From NCBI RefSeq assembly GCF_016722785.1, contig NZ_JAEQNE010000004.1:342501-406500 (forward strand): a stretch of DNA of 64,000 nt. Reading direction: 5' to 3'. Source of the DNA: Ramlibacter monticola (GTDB taxonomy: Bacteria > Pseudomonadota > Gammaproteobacteria > Burkholderiales > Burkholderiaceae_C). Position numbers and translations under genes: made by a program. Below are positions 8,052-16,177 of the stretch, in pieces. The notes beneath the pieces are model-generated. The model saw only the letters and a program-made list of their open reading frames with translations. It did no database searches and had not been told where the DNA came from. The stretch's first letter is position 1, and each line of letters starts with the position of its first letter.

Positions 8052-9131
8052 TTACGAGGCGCGGAACTGGTCCCGCAACATCCTGATCTGGTCATGGTTG
8101 CGCTGCACCCCCTGGTACTGGCGCTCGATGACCGAGCGGACGTTGGCGGGCAGGTTCTTCTGCAGCGCCTTCATGTAGCGCGCCTTGGCGTTGTCCTCTC
8201 CGCGCTCGCACTCTTCCAGCACCGCCTTGTCGTCGTAGGTGCTCAGCTTGGACTTGATCGAGACCCAGCCGCGGTGCATGGCGCCGAGCGCGCTGCCGTC
8301 GTCCTTGCTGTCGTGGCCGCATTCCCGCAGCAGCTGGTTCAGCTCCTGGGCGCCGCGGCGGCAGTCTTCCGCCCGCTGCATGAACACGGACTTGAGGTCC
8401 GGGCGGGTGGCCTGCTCGGCGCACTCGCGGAAGCCATGCTCGCCGTCCTTCGAGCACTCGACCAGGTCCTTCAGCACGTCGATCACGTCGCCGCGGTCGC
8501 CGTCGCTGTTGCCCGCGGTCTGCATGGCGCCCACGGCGCCGGCCGCGCCGGTCCCGCTGGGCGCGCCGCGCAGGCCCGTGTTGCCCATGTCGGGACTGCC
8601 CATGCCCGCGCGGCCCATGCCCGTGGTGCCCGAGCCGCCGGTCTGGTGGTAGTTGCGCGCCTGGTCGTCCGCGCGGCGCCAGGCGGCACTGGCCGCGGGG
8701 CTGGCGCGTTCCCAGTCCAGGGAAGAGTTGCCGCGGGTGCTGTCCCACTCGGACGCGAGCCGCGGCTCGACCGAGGTCCAGGGGTCGTCATAGCGCGTGC
8801 GGCCGGAGAGGCCCAGGCGATACGCGGGGCCGTAGTCGTCCCAGCTGTGGCCCTTCTCATGGTAGGGCTCCTTGTCGTAGTTCTCGCGCCAGAAGGCTTC
8901 CTCGGCGGTCGGGTTCACCGCCTCGCCCGCAGCGTGGCCGGCGAGACCGCCGACGACCGCGCCCACGACGCCGCCCACGGCGGCACCGATGGGACCCGCG
9001 ATCGAGCCCGCCGCGGCGCCGGCGACGGCACCGCCCGTGGCGCCGATGCCCGTGCCGATCGGGTGCGCGCCGGGTTCGTCGGTGATCGGGTCGCGGTTCA
9101 GGTCACGGTCTTCGCGTTCTTCAGCAGCCAT
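8052..9131 (-). CDS. DUF2383 four-helix-bundle protein with N-terminal glycine-zipper region
   Basis: A 359-residue protein in two parts. The N-terminal part has a Gly/Ala zipper (GIGATGGAVAGAAAGSIAG, ~27-70), a pattern seen in membrane- or envelope-associated proteins, followed by an aromatic, acidic segment (FWRENYDKEPYHEKGHSWDDYGP). After a low-complexity Gly/Met stretch (~165-200) the C-terminal ~150 residues match the PA2169/DUF2383 ferritin-like helical bundle (DVIDVLKDLVECSKDGEHGF, LLRECGHDSKDDGSALGAMHRGW). ATG 9131 is preceded by AAGGAG 7 bases upstream. It lies just upstream of ligD on the same strand, so co-transcription is possible. Such proteins are often stress-induced; the function is unknown. 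Confidence 0.75.
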   Translation of the reverse strand: MAAEEREDRDLNRDPITDEPGAHPIGTGIGATGGAVAGAAAGSIAGPIGAAVGGVVGAVVGGLAGHAAGEAVNPTAEEAFWRENYDKEPYHEKGHSWDDYGPAYRLGLSGRTRYDDPWTSVEPRLASEWDSTRGNSSLDWERASPAASAAWRRADDQARNYHQTGGSGTTGMGRAGMGSPDMGNTGLRGAPSGTGAAGAVGAMQTAGNSDGDRGDVIDVLKDLVECSKDGEHGFRECAEQATRPDLKSVFMQRAEDCRRGAQELNQLLRECGHDSKDDGSALGAMHRGWVSIKSKLSTYDDKAVLEECERGEDNAKARYMKALQKNLPANVRSVIERQYQGVQRNHDQIRMLRDQFRAS

Positions 9132-9349
9132 CGTTTGCTCCTTTGAATGGGTGGATGAAAAGGTCTTTCGGTCATCTTGGGGCGCAGGCCGAGCCACGCC
9201 GTCGGTCGCGAGCCCCCAACCCTTGTAGGAGCCGTCGGGCGAGCGCCCGCACGGCCGCGCCATGGCTGAGCGCACGCACAGCCGGACACAACAACGTCCT
9301 ACACGGCGCCCGTCCGCGCGGCCTCACGCTGTGCCTTCGGGTGACGCCC

Positions 9350-9841
9350 ATGAAATACTCACTGCGCAAGACGCCATCGCACCTTCACCTCACGTACAAG
9401 TACGGCGAGGCCAACGGGGGACTCCTCGGCCGCAACCTCGTGCTGGAGGTGGAGGCCAACGTCCTCACGCTGGAGATCGACCTGTCCGCCAACCTGCTGG
9501 CCCGCAACAAGCAGTCGGCCTGGTACCTGGACGCCGTCGGTCTCTCCTCCAACTACCACAAGCTCAAGTCGCTGCAGTGCCCGGACAACCTGGTGCGGGC
9601 GCGGCTGATCCGCGTGTGGGACGGCATGCAGGACCCCAAGCTGCGCATGCGGCTGGTGCTGAGTCCGAGGGGCCGCTACCTCTACGAGGTCGCTCCCCAT
9701 TCGCTGTTCATGGGCGGCATCCAGCTCGACGTCCAGGCCTTCCTGGAAGAAGAGTCGGAGACCGGAACCCCCGAAACGAGCTCCCCGCAACCCGACGCCG
9801 CGCCGCTGGGCGAGGCCGATCCGCACAGGAAACACGCATGA
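9350..9841 (+). CDS. Conserved-looking hypothetical protein
   Basis: A 163-residue protein I do not recognise. It has no signal peptide or membrane segment and appears beta-rich (LVLEVEANVLTLEIDLSANLL, RMRLVLSPRGRYLYEVAPHSLFMGG), with an acidic, proline-containing tail of ~30 residues. GTG 9341 is an alternative start three codons upstream of ATG 9350; neither has a strong ribosome site. Its stop overlaps the next start as ATGA, indicating translational coupling to the exported protein that follows. The 218-bp gap in front, facing the divergent DUF2383 gene, shows no convincing promoter to me. Confidence 0.6.
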   Translation: MKYSLRKTPSHLHLTYKYGEANGGLLGRNLVLEVEANVLTLEIDLSANLLARNKQSAWYLDAVGLSSNYHKLKSLQCPDNLVRARLIRVWDGMQDPKLRMRLVLSPRGRYLYEVAPHSLFMGGIQLDVQAFLEEESETGTPETSSPQPDAAPLGEADPHRKHA

Positions 9842-10665
9842 CGACCGATCGAATCGCCCGCTGGATCGCCGGCGCGGGAACTGCCTGCCTGCTCGCCCTG
9901 TCCGCCGTCGCGGCGCATGCGGATGCCGGCAGCCTGAAGGACAAGTACACGGAGCTGCAGGGCAACCTGCGCAGCAACTCCTATGGCCGCCAGATGCACA
10001 TCGACTCCTCGGAGGGCGGCAACGCCCTGCAGGGCGACGTCTACGCGGTGCTGGACCACCCCTACGAGAAGGTCAAGGAGGCGCTGCAGGACCCGAACGC
10101 CTGGTGCGACATCATGCTGCTGCCCTTCAACACCAAGGCCTGCCAGGCGGGAGGCGGGCGGCTCGCCGTGCGCATCGGTCGCAAGTACGACCAGCCGGTG
10201 GATCAGGCCTATCGCCTCGACCTCGGATTCCAGCGCGCCGCCTCCGGCAGCGACTACCTCGAGACGCGCCTGGGCGCGGCGCAGGGGCCGTTCGGCACGC
10301 GGGACTACCGCATCGTCGCCGAGGCGATCCCGCTGGACGCGGGCCACAGCTTCCTGCACCTGAGCTATTCGTACGGCTACGGCGGCACCGGCAAGTTCGC
10401 GATGCAGGCCTATCTTTCCACGGCGGGCGCCAACAAGGCGGGCTTCACGGCGGGCGGCATGCGCGGCGCGATCGAGCGCAACGCCATGCGCTACTACCTC
10501 GCGATCGACGCGTACCTCGACACCATGGACCTGCCCGCGGGCCAGCGGGTGGAGCAGCGGATCGACCGGTGGTTCAGTGCGACCGAACGCTATCCGCGCC
10601 AGTTGCACGAGATGGACCGCAGCACGTACGTGACGATGAAGCGGCAGGAGTACGGCCGGGGCTAG
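9838..10665 (+). CDS. Exported protein of unknown function
   Basis: A 275-residue protein with a Sec signal peptide (MTTDRIARWIAGAGTACLLALS, cleavage near AAHADA at ~29-30). The mature part has the pattern LQGDVYAVLDHPYEKVKEALQDPNAW, which resembles the start of START/SRPBCC-type ligand-binding domains, then a long beta-rich region (SFLHLSYSYGYGGTGKFAMQAYL). Two cysteines at the end of that first block (NAWCDIMLLPFNTKAC) could form a disulfide in the periplasm. It is coupled to the preceding gene by an ATGA overlap and is followed by a strong terminator. The fold suggestion is tentative. Confidence 0.65.
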   Translation: MTTDRIARWIAGAGTACLLALSAVAAHADAGSLKDKYTELQGNLRSNSYGRQMHIDSSEGGNALQGDVYAVLDHPYEKVKEALQDPNAWCDIMLLPFNTKACQAGGGRLAVRIGRKYDQPVDQAYRLDLGFQRAASGSDYLETRLGAAQGPFGTRDYRIVAEAIPLDAGHSFLHLSYSYGYGGTGKFAMQAYLSTAGANKAGFTAGGMRGAIERNAMRYYLAIDAYLDTMDLPAGQRVEQRIDRWFSATERYPRQLHEMDRSTYVTMKRQEYGRG

Positions 10666-10676
10666 TCCCGGGCCAG

Positions 10677-10708
10677 AAAAAAAAGGGGCGCGATCGCGCC
10701 CCTTTTTT
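10677..10708. terminator. Bidirectional Rho-independent terminator
   Basis: GGGGCGCGATCGCGCCCC (10685-10702) is a perfect 18-base palindrome flanked by A8 on the left and T6 on the right, so the hairpin plus U-run works for both the plus-strand exported-protein gene and minus-strand metK. Confidence 0.92.
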
Positions 10709-10712
10709 GATT

Positions 10713-10730
10713 CCCCCGCGCAGGCGGGGG
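10713..10730. repeat. Small GC-rich palindrome next to the terminator
   Basis: CCCCCGC (10713-10719) pairs with GCGGGGG (10724-10730) around GCAG. It resembles the short CCCGC-N-GCGGG palindromes dispersed in many GC-rich proteobacterial genomes. It lies between the metK stop and the bidirectional terminator. Confidence 0.5.
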
Positions 10731-10741
10731 ATACGTGAAAC

Positions 10742-11923
10742 TCAACGAATGCCCGCCGCTGCCCGCAGCGCCTGCGCCTTGTCCGTGCGCTCCCACGTGA
10801 ACTCCGGCTCCTCGCGGCCGAAGTGGCCGTAGGCCGCGGTCTTCGAGTAGATCGGGCGCAGGAGGTCGAGCATCTGGATGATGCCTTTCGGGCGCAGGTC
10901 GAAGTGCTCGTGCACCAGCTCGGCGATCTTGTGGTCGGGGATCACGCCCGTGCCTTCGGTGTACACGGTCACGTTCATCGGCCGGGCCACGCCGATCGCG
11001 TACGCGACCTGGATCTGGCACTGGCGCGCCAGGCCGGCGGCCACGACGTTCTTCGCCACGTAGCGCGCCGCATAGGCGGCCGAGCGGTCCACCTTCGACG
11101 GGTCCTTGCCCGAGAAGGCGCCGCCGCCGTGCGGGCAGGCGCCGCCGTAGGTGTCGACGATGATCTTGCGGCCGGTCAGGCCGCAGTCGCCCTGCGGGCC
11201 GCCGATGACGAAGCGTCCGGTCGGGTTGATCAGGTACCGGGTCTCCTTCAGCCACTCCTTGGGCAGCACCGGCTTGATGATCTCCTCGACCACCGCCTCG
11301 ACGAAGGCCGGCTTCATGTGCTTGCCGTCGCTCATCTCCGGGCTGTGCTGGCTGGACAGCACGACCGTGTCGATGCTGTGCGGCTTGCCGTCGACGTAGC
11401 GCATGGTGACCTGCGACTTGGCGTCCGGACGCAGGAAGGGCAGGCGGCCGTCCTTGCGCAGCTGGGCCTGGCGCTCCACCAGGCGATGGGCGTAGTAGAT
11501 CGGCGCGGGCATGAGCACCGGCGTCTCGTCGCAGGCGTAGCCGAACATCAGGCCCTGGTCGCCGGCGCCGGTGTTCAGGTAGTCGTCGGAGGCGTGGTCC
11601 ACGCCCTGGGCGATGTCGTTGGACTGCTTGTCGTAGCAGACCATCACCGCGCAGCCCTTGTAGTCGATGCCGTATTCGGTGTTGTCGTAGCCGATGCGCT
11701 TGATCGTGTCGCGCGCGACCTGGATGTAGTCGACGTGCGCGTTGGTGGTGATCTCGCCGGCCAGGACTACCAGGCCCGTGTTGGCCAGGGTTTCGGCGGC
11801 CACGCGGCTGCGCGGGTCCTGCGTGAAGATCGCGTCCAGGATCGCGTCCGAGACCTGGTCGGCCAGCTTGTCGGGGTGTCCTTCGGACACGGATTCGGAA
11901 GTGAAGAGGAAGTCGTTCGCCAT
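10742..11923 (-). CDS. metK: S-adenosylmethionine synthase
   Basis: A 393-residue enzyme that makes S-adenosylmethionine from ATP and methionine in the cytoplasm, at the usual family length. The N-terminal [19 protein letters not shown] motif carries the ATP-binding histidine and the metal-binding aspartate, [12 protein letters not shown] is near residue 118, and [23 protein letters not shown] near 265 is the conserved phosphate-binding loop. It is a single-gene unit, divergent from the acyltransferase pair, with a putative promoter and a roughly 70-nt leader. Confidence 0.98.
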   Translation of the reverse strand: MANDFLFTSESVSEGHPDKLADQVSDAILDAIFTQDPRSRVAAETLANTGLVVLAGEITTNAHVDYIQVARDTIKRIGYDNTEYGIDYKGCAVMVCYDKQSNDIAQGVDHASDDYLNTGAGDQGLMFGYACDETPVLMPAPIYYAHRLVERQAQLRKDGRLPFLRPDAKSQVTMRYVDGKPHSIDTVVLSSQHSPEMSDGKHMKPAFVEAVVEEIIKPVLPKEWLKETRYLINPTGRFVIGGPQGDCGLTGRKIIVDTYGGACPHGGGAFSGKDPSKVDRSAAYAARYVAKNVVAAGLARQCQIQVAYAIGVARPMNVTVYTEGTGVIPDHKIAELVHEHFDLRPKGIIQMLDLLRPIYSKTAAYGHFGREEPEFTWERTDKAQALRAAAGIR

Positions 11924-12002
11924 TTGAATAAACTCCAGCGGTTGCCAGTGCGGGAAGGCGCGTTGCCTTCTGCCGGAGCTCGGGCGAACGCTTTAGCAGA
12001 AT

Positions 12003-12031
12003 TCTTTAGAGTCGCCCTGCAAGTAGTTCAA
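12003..12031 (-). promoter_or_regulatory. Putative sigma-70 promoter of metK
   Basis: On the minus strand TTGAAC (12031-12026) and TAAAGA (12008-12003) are spaced by 17 bases. Transcription would start near 11996, giving a leader of about 70 nt before the metK ATG. I looked for a SAM-binding riboswitch in the leader and did not recognise one. Confidence 0.45.
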
Positions 12032-12061
12032 TAACTCGGCGACAGCGCGATTTTAACCGTT

Positions 12062-12886
12062 GTGAAACGTCTCTTCCAAATTCTCTCCGCCTGGCCCCTG
12101 TCCGTGTTGCATTTCCTGGGGGCTGCCATGGGCTGGGTCGCCTTCCTGGGCTCGCCCACGTACCGGCGCCGTTTCGTGGCCAATGCCGCGCAGGGCGGCT
12201 TCGGCTTCGCCCAGGTGCGGCGCGCCGTCGCCGAGGCCGGCAAGCTGGTGGCCGAGACGCCCCGGCTGTGGTTCGGGGCCATGCCCCCTGTGCACTGGGA
12301 GCAGGCCGCGATGATCGAGGCCCTGCGCGCCGAAGGCCGCGGCATCGTCTTCCTCACCCCCCACCTCGGTTGCTTCGAGGTCACCGCCCGGTCCTACGCC
12401 GCGCAGTTCGGGCCCGTGACGGTGCTCTACCGGCCGGCGCGCAAGCCCTGGCTGCGGGAGCTGGTCGCCACCTCGCGCTCCCGGCCCAACATGACGGCCG
12501 TGCCCACCACCCTGTCCGGCGTGCGCCAGATGCTGCGGGCGCTGAAGGCCGGCGAGGCCGTGGGCCTGCTGCCGGACCAGGTGCCGCCGCAGGGGCTCGG
12601 CGTCTGGGCGCCGTTCTTCGGCCGCGAGGCCTACACCATGACCCTGCCGGCCCGCCTGGTCCAGCAGACCGGCGCCGTGCTGCTGCTGGTCTGGGGCGAA
12701 CGCCTGCCGGGCGGGCGCGGCTACCACGTGCACGTGCGGCGCTTCGACGGGGAACTCGCGCGCGAGCCCGTCGAGGCCGCCGCGCAGGTCAACGCGGAGA
12801 TGGAGCGCATGGTGCGCGCCGGGCCCACCCAGTACCTGTGGGGCTACGCGCGCTACAAGCAGCCGCGCGAGGAGGTCGTCGCATGA
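12062..12886 (+). CDS. LpxL/HtrB-family lipid A acyltransferase, first copy
   Basis: A 274-residue inner-membrane acyltransferase of the lipid A biosynthesis family that transfers a secondary acyl chain from acyl-ACP to the Kdo2-lipid A precursor. The catalytic HX4E motif is HLGCFE at residues 101-106, and GEAVGLLPDQVPPQGLG near 160 with the pro-rich acceptor loop is typical. An N-terminal hydrophobic segment (ILSAWPLSVLHFLGAAMGW) anchors it. The start is GTG 12062. It overlaps the second copy by ATGA, so the two acyltransferases are probably translated together. Which one adds which chain cannot be told from sequence. Confidence 0.88.
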   Translation: MKRLFQILSAWPLSVLHFLGAAMGWVAFLGSPTYRRRFVANAAQGGFGFAQVRRAVAEAGKLVAETPRLWFGAMPPVHWEQAAMIEALRAEGRGIVFLTPHLGCFEVTARSYAAQFGPVTVLYRPARKPWLRELVATSRSRPNMTAVPTTLSGVRQMLRALKAGEAVGLLPDQVPPQGLGVWAPFFGREAYTMTLPARLVQQTGAVLLLVWGERLPGGRGYHVHVRRFDGELAREPVEAAAQVNAEMERMVRAGPTQYLWGYARYKQPREEVVA

Positions 12887-13749
12887 TGAGCCGCCTCGGG
12901 ATCGCGCTGATGCGCGCCATCGCGCACCTGCCCCTGTCGTGGGTGCGGGCCCTCGGCCATGCACTCGGGGTCCTGCTGTACGCCCTGGTGGGGTCGCGCC
13001 GCAAGGTGGTGGACGTCAACCTTCGCCTGTGCTTCCCCCAGTGGACGGAGGCGCAGCGGCGGCAGGCCACGCGCGACGTGTTCGTCCACGTGGCGCAGTC
13101 CTTCCTCGATCGCGCCTGGCTGTGGCACGCGCCTCCGGACGTCGTGCGCAGCCGGGTGCGGCTCACGGGCGCAGTGGGGGAACTGGAGGGCAAGGAGGGG
13201 ACGATCCTGTTCTGCCCGCACTTCGTCGGGCTCGACGCCGGCGTGTCGGCCATGTCGCAGCAGGTGCCGCGCACCTTCGTGGGCATCTACACGCAGCAGA
13301 GCAATCCCGTGGTGGATGCCTGGGTGCTCAAGGGCCGGAACCGCTTCGGCGACGCCCGTCCCATGAGCCGCTCGGAAGGCGTGCGCGACCTGATCGCGGC
13401 GCTGCGCGCGGGCAACGTCATGTACCTGCTGCCCGACATGAATTTCGGCCCGGAGGAATCGATCTTCGTGCCCTTCTACGGGGTGCCGGCGGCCACGGTG
13501 CCTTCGCTGTCGCGCTTTTCCCGCCTCGGCAAGGCCAAGGTGGTGCCGCTGATCACCCGGCTCACGCCGGAGGGCTACGAGGTGAGGGTCTGCGAGGCCT
13601 GGCGGGGCTACCCGACGAAGGACCTCGAAGCGGACACGGCGCTGATGAACCTCCGGCTGCAGGAGTACATCGACGGGATGCCGTCCCAGTACTACTGGGT
13701 GCACAAGCGCTTCAAGACGCGGCCGCCGGGGGAGCGGGCGGTCTACTGA
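12883..13749 (+). CDS. LpxL/HtrB-family lipid A acyltransferase, second copy
   Basis: A 288-residue relative of the preceding protein, with the catalytic motif as HX4D (HFVGLD, 113-118) instead of HX4E. Family marks include HVAQSFLDRAWLWHAP near 70, GRNRFGDARPMSRSEGVRDL near 155, the YLLPDMNFGPEESIFVPFYG acceptor segment near 180 and the C-terminal QYYWVHKRFKTRP. It starts inside the first copy's stop (ATGATG; a second ATG at 12886 is equally possible) and its last bases overlap the convergent hydrolase gene by 7 bp. The pair probably provides two different secondary acylations of lipid A. Confidence 0.88.
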   Translation: MMSRLGIALMRAIAHLPLSWVRALGHALGVLLYALVGSRRKVVDVNLRLCFPQWTEAQRRQATRDVFVHVAQSFLDRAWLWHAPPDVVRSRVRLTGAVGELEGKEGTILFCPHFVGLDAGVSAMSQQVPRTFVGIYTQQSNPVVDAWVLKGRNRFGDARPMSRSEGVRDLIAALRAGNVMYLLPDMNFGPEESIFVPFYGVPAATVPSLSRFSRLGKAKVVPLITRLTPEGYEVRVCEAWRGYPTKDLEADTALMNLRLQEYIDGMPSQYYWVHKRFKTRPPGERAVY

Positions 13750-14633
13750 AGAAAGGCGGCGAGGCGCTGCGCCACGAGCTGCGGCTGCTCGTGGACGATC
13801 CAGTGCGAGGCGTCCGGCACCTTCTGCACCGTGAGCCGCGGGACGTAGTCCTCGAGCCCGTCCACCAGCTCGGGCAGCAAGGCCGTGTCCTGCATGCCCC
13901 ACAGCACCAGCGTGGGAACGTCCACCGTGAGCATTCCGCGCGGCAGGCTGATGGCGGATGCCCCCGGGTCGTCGGCGCGCGCGGGGCGCAGCGGCGAGGC
14001 GCGATAGTAGTTCAGGCCGCCCGTCAGGCTGCGGTCCCATACCTCGCGGTAGCGGGCCTGGAGGGCCTCCGTGAGCCAGCCGGCGGGCCCCCAGTGCGTG
14101 AAGAAGCCGAACAGGCGGCGGTAGCCGTCCTCGCGCAGCAGCGCCTCGGCATCGGGCCGCACGAGGAAGTTCATGTACGCGCTGGCCTCTTTCTGCGCAT
14201 CGCTGCATTGCAGGGCGCGCAGGAAGGTGCCGGGATGGGGAGAGTTGACGATCGCGAGCCGCTGCAGCAGTTGCGGCTGCTGGTTCGCGAGGTTCCAGGC
14301 GATGCCGCCGCCCCAGTCGTGCGCGACGAGGCACGCCAGCGGCGCGCCTTCGAGTTGCGCCAGCGCGGCGATGTCCTGCACGAGGAACTTCGCCCGGTAG
14401 GCCGCGACTTCGGCGGGCTGCGAGGAGGCCTCGTAGCCCCGCAGGTTGGGCGCGATGCAGCGGTAGCCGCCGTGGGCCTCCTGCGCGAAGTGCTCCAGCA
14501 GTTCGTCCCACACGAAGGCCGCTTCGGGGAAGCCGTGCAGGAACATCAGGACCGGGCGGCCGCGCTCTCCCGCGGCGCGGCAACTGAGGGTGATGCCGTG
14601 GGGGAGCGCCTGCTGCCAGGTCTGGATCGTCAT
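13743..14633 (-). CDS. Alpha/beta hydrolase, epoxide hydrolase / haloalkane dehalogenase-like
   Basis: A 296-residue cytoplasmic hydrolase. The oxyanion-hole segment is FLHGFPEAAFVWDELL near residue 31; the nucleophile elbow is AHDWGG with Asp106, as in epoxide hydrolases and dehalogenases rather than serine esterases; a late histidine (DASHWIVHEQP, H277) completes the triad with an acid after WGMQD. The cap region is rich in aromatics (YRRLFGFFTHWGPAGWL). It overlaps the engB stop by four bases (ATGA), so both are probably one transcript. The native substrate is not predictable. Confidence 0.85.
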   Translation of the reverse strand: MTIQTWQQALPHGITLSCRAAGERGRPVLMFLHGFPEAAFVWDELLEHFAQEAHGGYRCIAPNLRGYEASSQPAEVAAYRAKFLVQDIAALAQLEGAPLACLVAHDWGGGIAWNLANQQPQLLQRLAIVNSPHPGTFLRALQCSDAQKEASAYMNFLVRPDAEALLREDGYRRLFGFFTHWGPAGWLTEALQARYREVWDRSLTGGLNYYRASPLRPARADDPGASAISLPRGMLTVDVPTLVLWGMQDTALLPELVDGLEDYVPRLTVQKVPDASHWIVHEQPQLVAQRLAAFLQ

Positions 14634-15307
14634 GCGGTCTCCGGATGGGCCCAGTGCCAGAGGAGCAGCGAGGCCTCCTCCACGCCCTGCTTCTTCAGGG
14701 CGGAGAACAGTTTCACCTCGCCGCCGGCCGTCTGCAGGCGCGCGATCGACAGCGCCTTGTTCGCTTCCGAGCGATTGAGCTTGTCCGCCTTGGTGAGGAG
14801 CACCAGGAACTTCAATCCCGCCTCGACCCGCGGCCGGATCACTTCCAGCAGGATTTCGTCGAGTTCGGTCATGCCGTGGCGCGGGTCGACCATCATGACC
14901 ACGCCGACCAAGTTGGGCCTCGTGACCAGGTAGTTGGCCATGACCTGCTGCCAGCGCAGCTTGTCCAGCTTGGGCACGGCCGCATAGCCGTAGCCGGGCA
15001 GGTCCGCCAGCACGGCGTCGGTGACGCCCTGCTTGCCCAGGGAGAATAGGTTGATCGCCTGGGTGCGGCCCGGCGTCTTGGAGGCGAACGCGAGGCGCTT
15101 CTGCTGCGTCAACGTGTTGATGCAGGTGGACTTGCCCGCGTTGGAGCGGCCCACGAAGGCGATTTCGGGCACCTCCAGCTCCGGCAGGTGTTCGAGCCGG
15201 GGCGCGGTGGTGAGGAAGCGGGCGGTGTGCAGCCAGGAGACGGCCTGCGCCGCGGAAGGCCCCGTCGTGGAGGTGGAAGGGGCGCTGGGGCCCGGCGGGG
15301 AGTTCAT
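14630..15307 (-). CDS. engB: Ribosome-biogenesis GTP-binding protein EngB/YsxC
   Basis: A 225-residue small GTPase needed for assembly of the large ribosomal subunit. G1 is GRSNAGKST (53-61), followed by TPGRTQ (G2), DLPGYGYA (G3) and TKADK (G4), in the order of the family. An N-terminal extension of ~45 residues rich in Pro/Ser/Thr is common in betaproteobacterial members. ATG 15307 is chosen over an in-frame TTG at 15370, which would place the putative promoter inside the gene. It is divergent from the cytochrome c gene, with 68 bp between starts. Confidence 0.95.
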   Translation of the reverse strand: MNSPPGPSAPSTSTTGPSAAQAVSWLHTARFLTTAPRLEHLPELEVPEIAFVGRSNAGKSTCINTLTQQKRLAFASKTPGRTQAINLFSLGKQGVTDAVLADLPGYGYAAVPKLDKLRWQQVMANYLVTRPNLVGVVMMVDPRHGMTELDEILLEVIRPRVEAGLKFLVLLTKADKLNRSEANKALSIARLQTAGGEVKLFSALKKQGVEEASLLLWHWAHPETA

Positions 15308-15333
15308 AGGGGCGGAAGAGGGGACGAGGCGGC

Positions 15334-15361
15334 ATTGTAGAATCTCGGGGTTTTGCGCCAA
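15334..15361 (-). promoter_or_regulatory. Putative engB promoter, overlapping a divergent -10 box
   Basis: On the minus strand TTGGCG (15361-15356) and TACAAT (15339-15334) are 16 bases apart. A plus-strand TAGAAT (15338-15343), a likely -10 for the cytochrome gene starting at 15376, overlaps the engB -10 by two bases in the sequence ATTGTAGAAT. The two transcripts would therefore start back to back and may exclude each other. Confidence 0.45.
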
Positions 15362-15375
15362 CGAACCCAAGAAAC

Positions 15376-16086
15376 GTGATCAAGTCGCCTGCTTCCCTGC
15401 TGCTGGCCGCCGCGCTGGCTCTTTTCGCCCTCCCGTCGGGGGCCCAGCAGCCGGCCGCCAGCGCTGCGGCGCCCGCTGCCTCGGCCCCTGCTGCCGCCGC
15501 GGAACCCGCTCCCGCGCACGCCGCCGTGGCTGCCGCCCCGAACGGCAAGGTCGATCCGGCCGCCGGCGAGGCCAAGTTCGGCACCGTCTGCGTCGCCTGC
15601 CACGGCCAGGGGGGCAATTCCGGCACCGCCGCCAACCCGAAGCTGTCCGCCCAGCACCCGGCGTACATCGTCAAGCAGCTGCAGGAGTTCAAGAGCGGCA
15701 AGCGGCCCAACCCGATCATGCAGGGCTTCGCCTCCCAGCTGACGGACGGCGACATGAAGAACATCGCGGCCTACGTCGGCGCCCAGAAGGCCAGCCCGGG
15801 CTTCGCCAAGGACAAGGAACTGGTCTCCCTGGGCGAGAAGATCTACCGCGGCGGCGTCCAGAGCCGCCAGCTGCCCGCCTGCGCCGGCTGCCACAGCCCC
15901 AACGGCGCCGGCATCCCCGCGCAGTACCCGCGCCTGTCCGGCCAGCATTCCGACTACACGGCCGGCCAGCTGGTCGCCTTCCGCGATGGCGTGCGCAAGA
16001 ACAGCGCGCAGATGGCGCAGATCGCTGCCAAGCTCAACGACCGCGAGATCCGCGCCGTGGCGGATTACATCGCCGGCCTGCGCTGA
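15376..16086 (+). CDS. Di-haem cytochrome c4-type protein
   Basis: A 236-residue exported protein with a signal peptide (LLLAAALALFALPSGAQ), an Ala/Pro linker of ~35 residues, and two cytochrome c domains. Haem-binding CVACH is at 72-76 and CAGCH at 169-173, each followed by a methionine in the IMQGF and QMAQI contexts as possible axial ligands. Two similar class I domains in tandem is the c4 arrangement; c4 proteins carry electrons to terminal oxidases in the periplasm. The start is GTG 15376. The haem-ligation genes resB and ccsB follow directly. Confidence 0.9.
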   Translation: MIKSPASLLLAAALALFALPSGAQQPAASAAAPAASAPAAAAEPAPAHAAVAAAPNGKVDPAAGEAKFGTVCVACHGQGGNSGTAANPKLSAQHPAYIVKQLQEFKSGKRPNPIMQGFASQLTDGDMKNIAAYVGAQKASPGFAKDKELVSLGEKIYRGGVQSRQLPACAGCHSPNGAGIPAQYPRLSGQHSDYTAGQLVAFRDGVRKNSAQMAQIAAKLNDREIRAVADYIAGLR

Positions 16087-16129
16087 AGCCAGCCAGCGGT
16101 TGAACTAAGCGCCGCCAAGTCCAACCAAG

Positions 16130-16162
16130 AAGGGCGGGCACCTCGCGAGAGGGCCCGCCCTT
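16130..16162 (+). terminator. Hairpin after the cytochrome c gene
   Basis: AAGGGCGGGC (16130-16139) pairs with GCCCGCCCTT (16153-16162) around a 13-base loop. The T-run is interrupted (TTGTCGTTT), so termination may be partial and allow read-through into resB 16 bases later. Confidence 0.6.
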
Positions 16163-16177
16163 GTCGTTTCCCTCCCG

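Noticed and set aside
5541..9146. 1201-codon plus-strand frame opposite ligD and the DUF2383 gene
   Set aside because: Antisense shadow of two minus-strand genes with convincing domains; no recognisable motif and no ribosome site.
9143..9349. N-terminal extension of the gene at 9350 back to 9143
   Set aside because: The extension is Arg/Pro/Ala-rich with no secondary-structure pattern, lies in the divergent intergenic region, and has no ribosome site.
11924..12002. Possible SAM riboswitch in the metK leader
   Set aside because: The leader is about 70 nt and I could not find the conserved cores of the known SAM or SAH riboswitch classes. An Rfam covariance search would decide.
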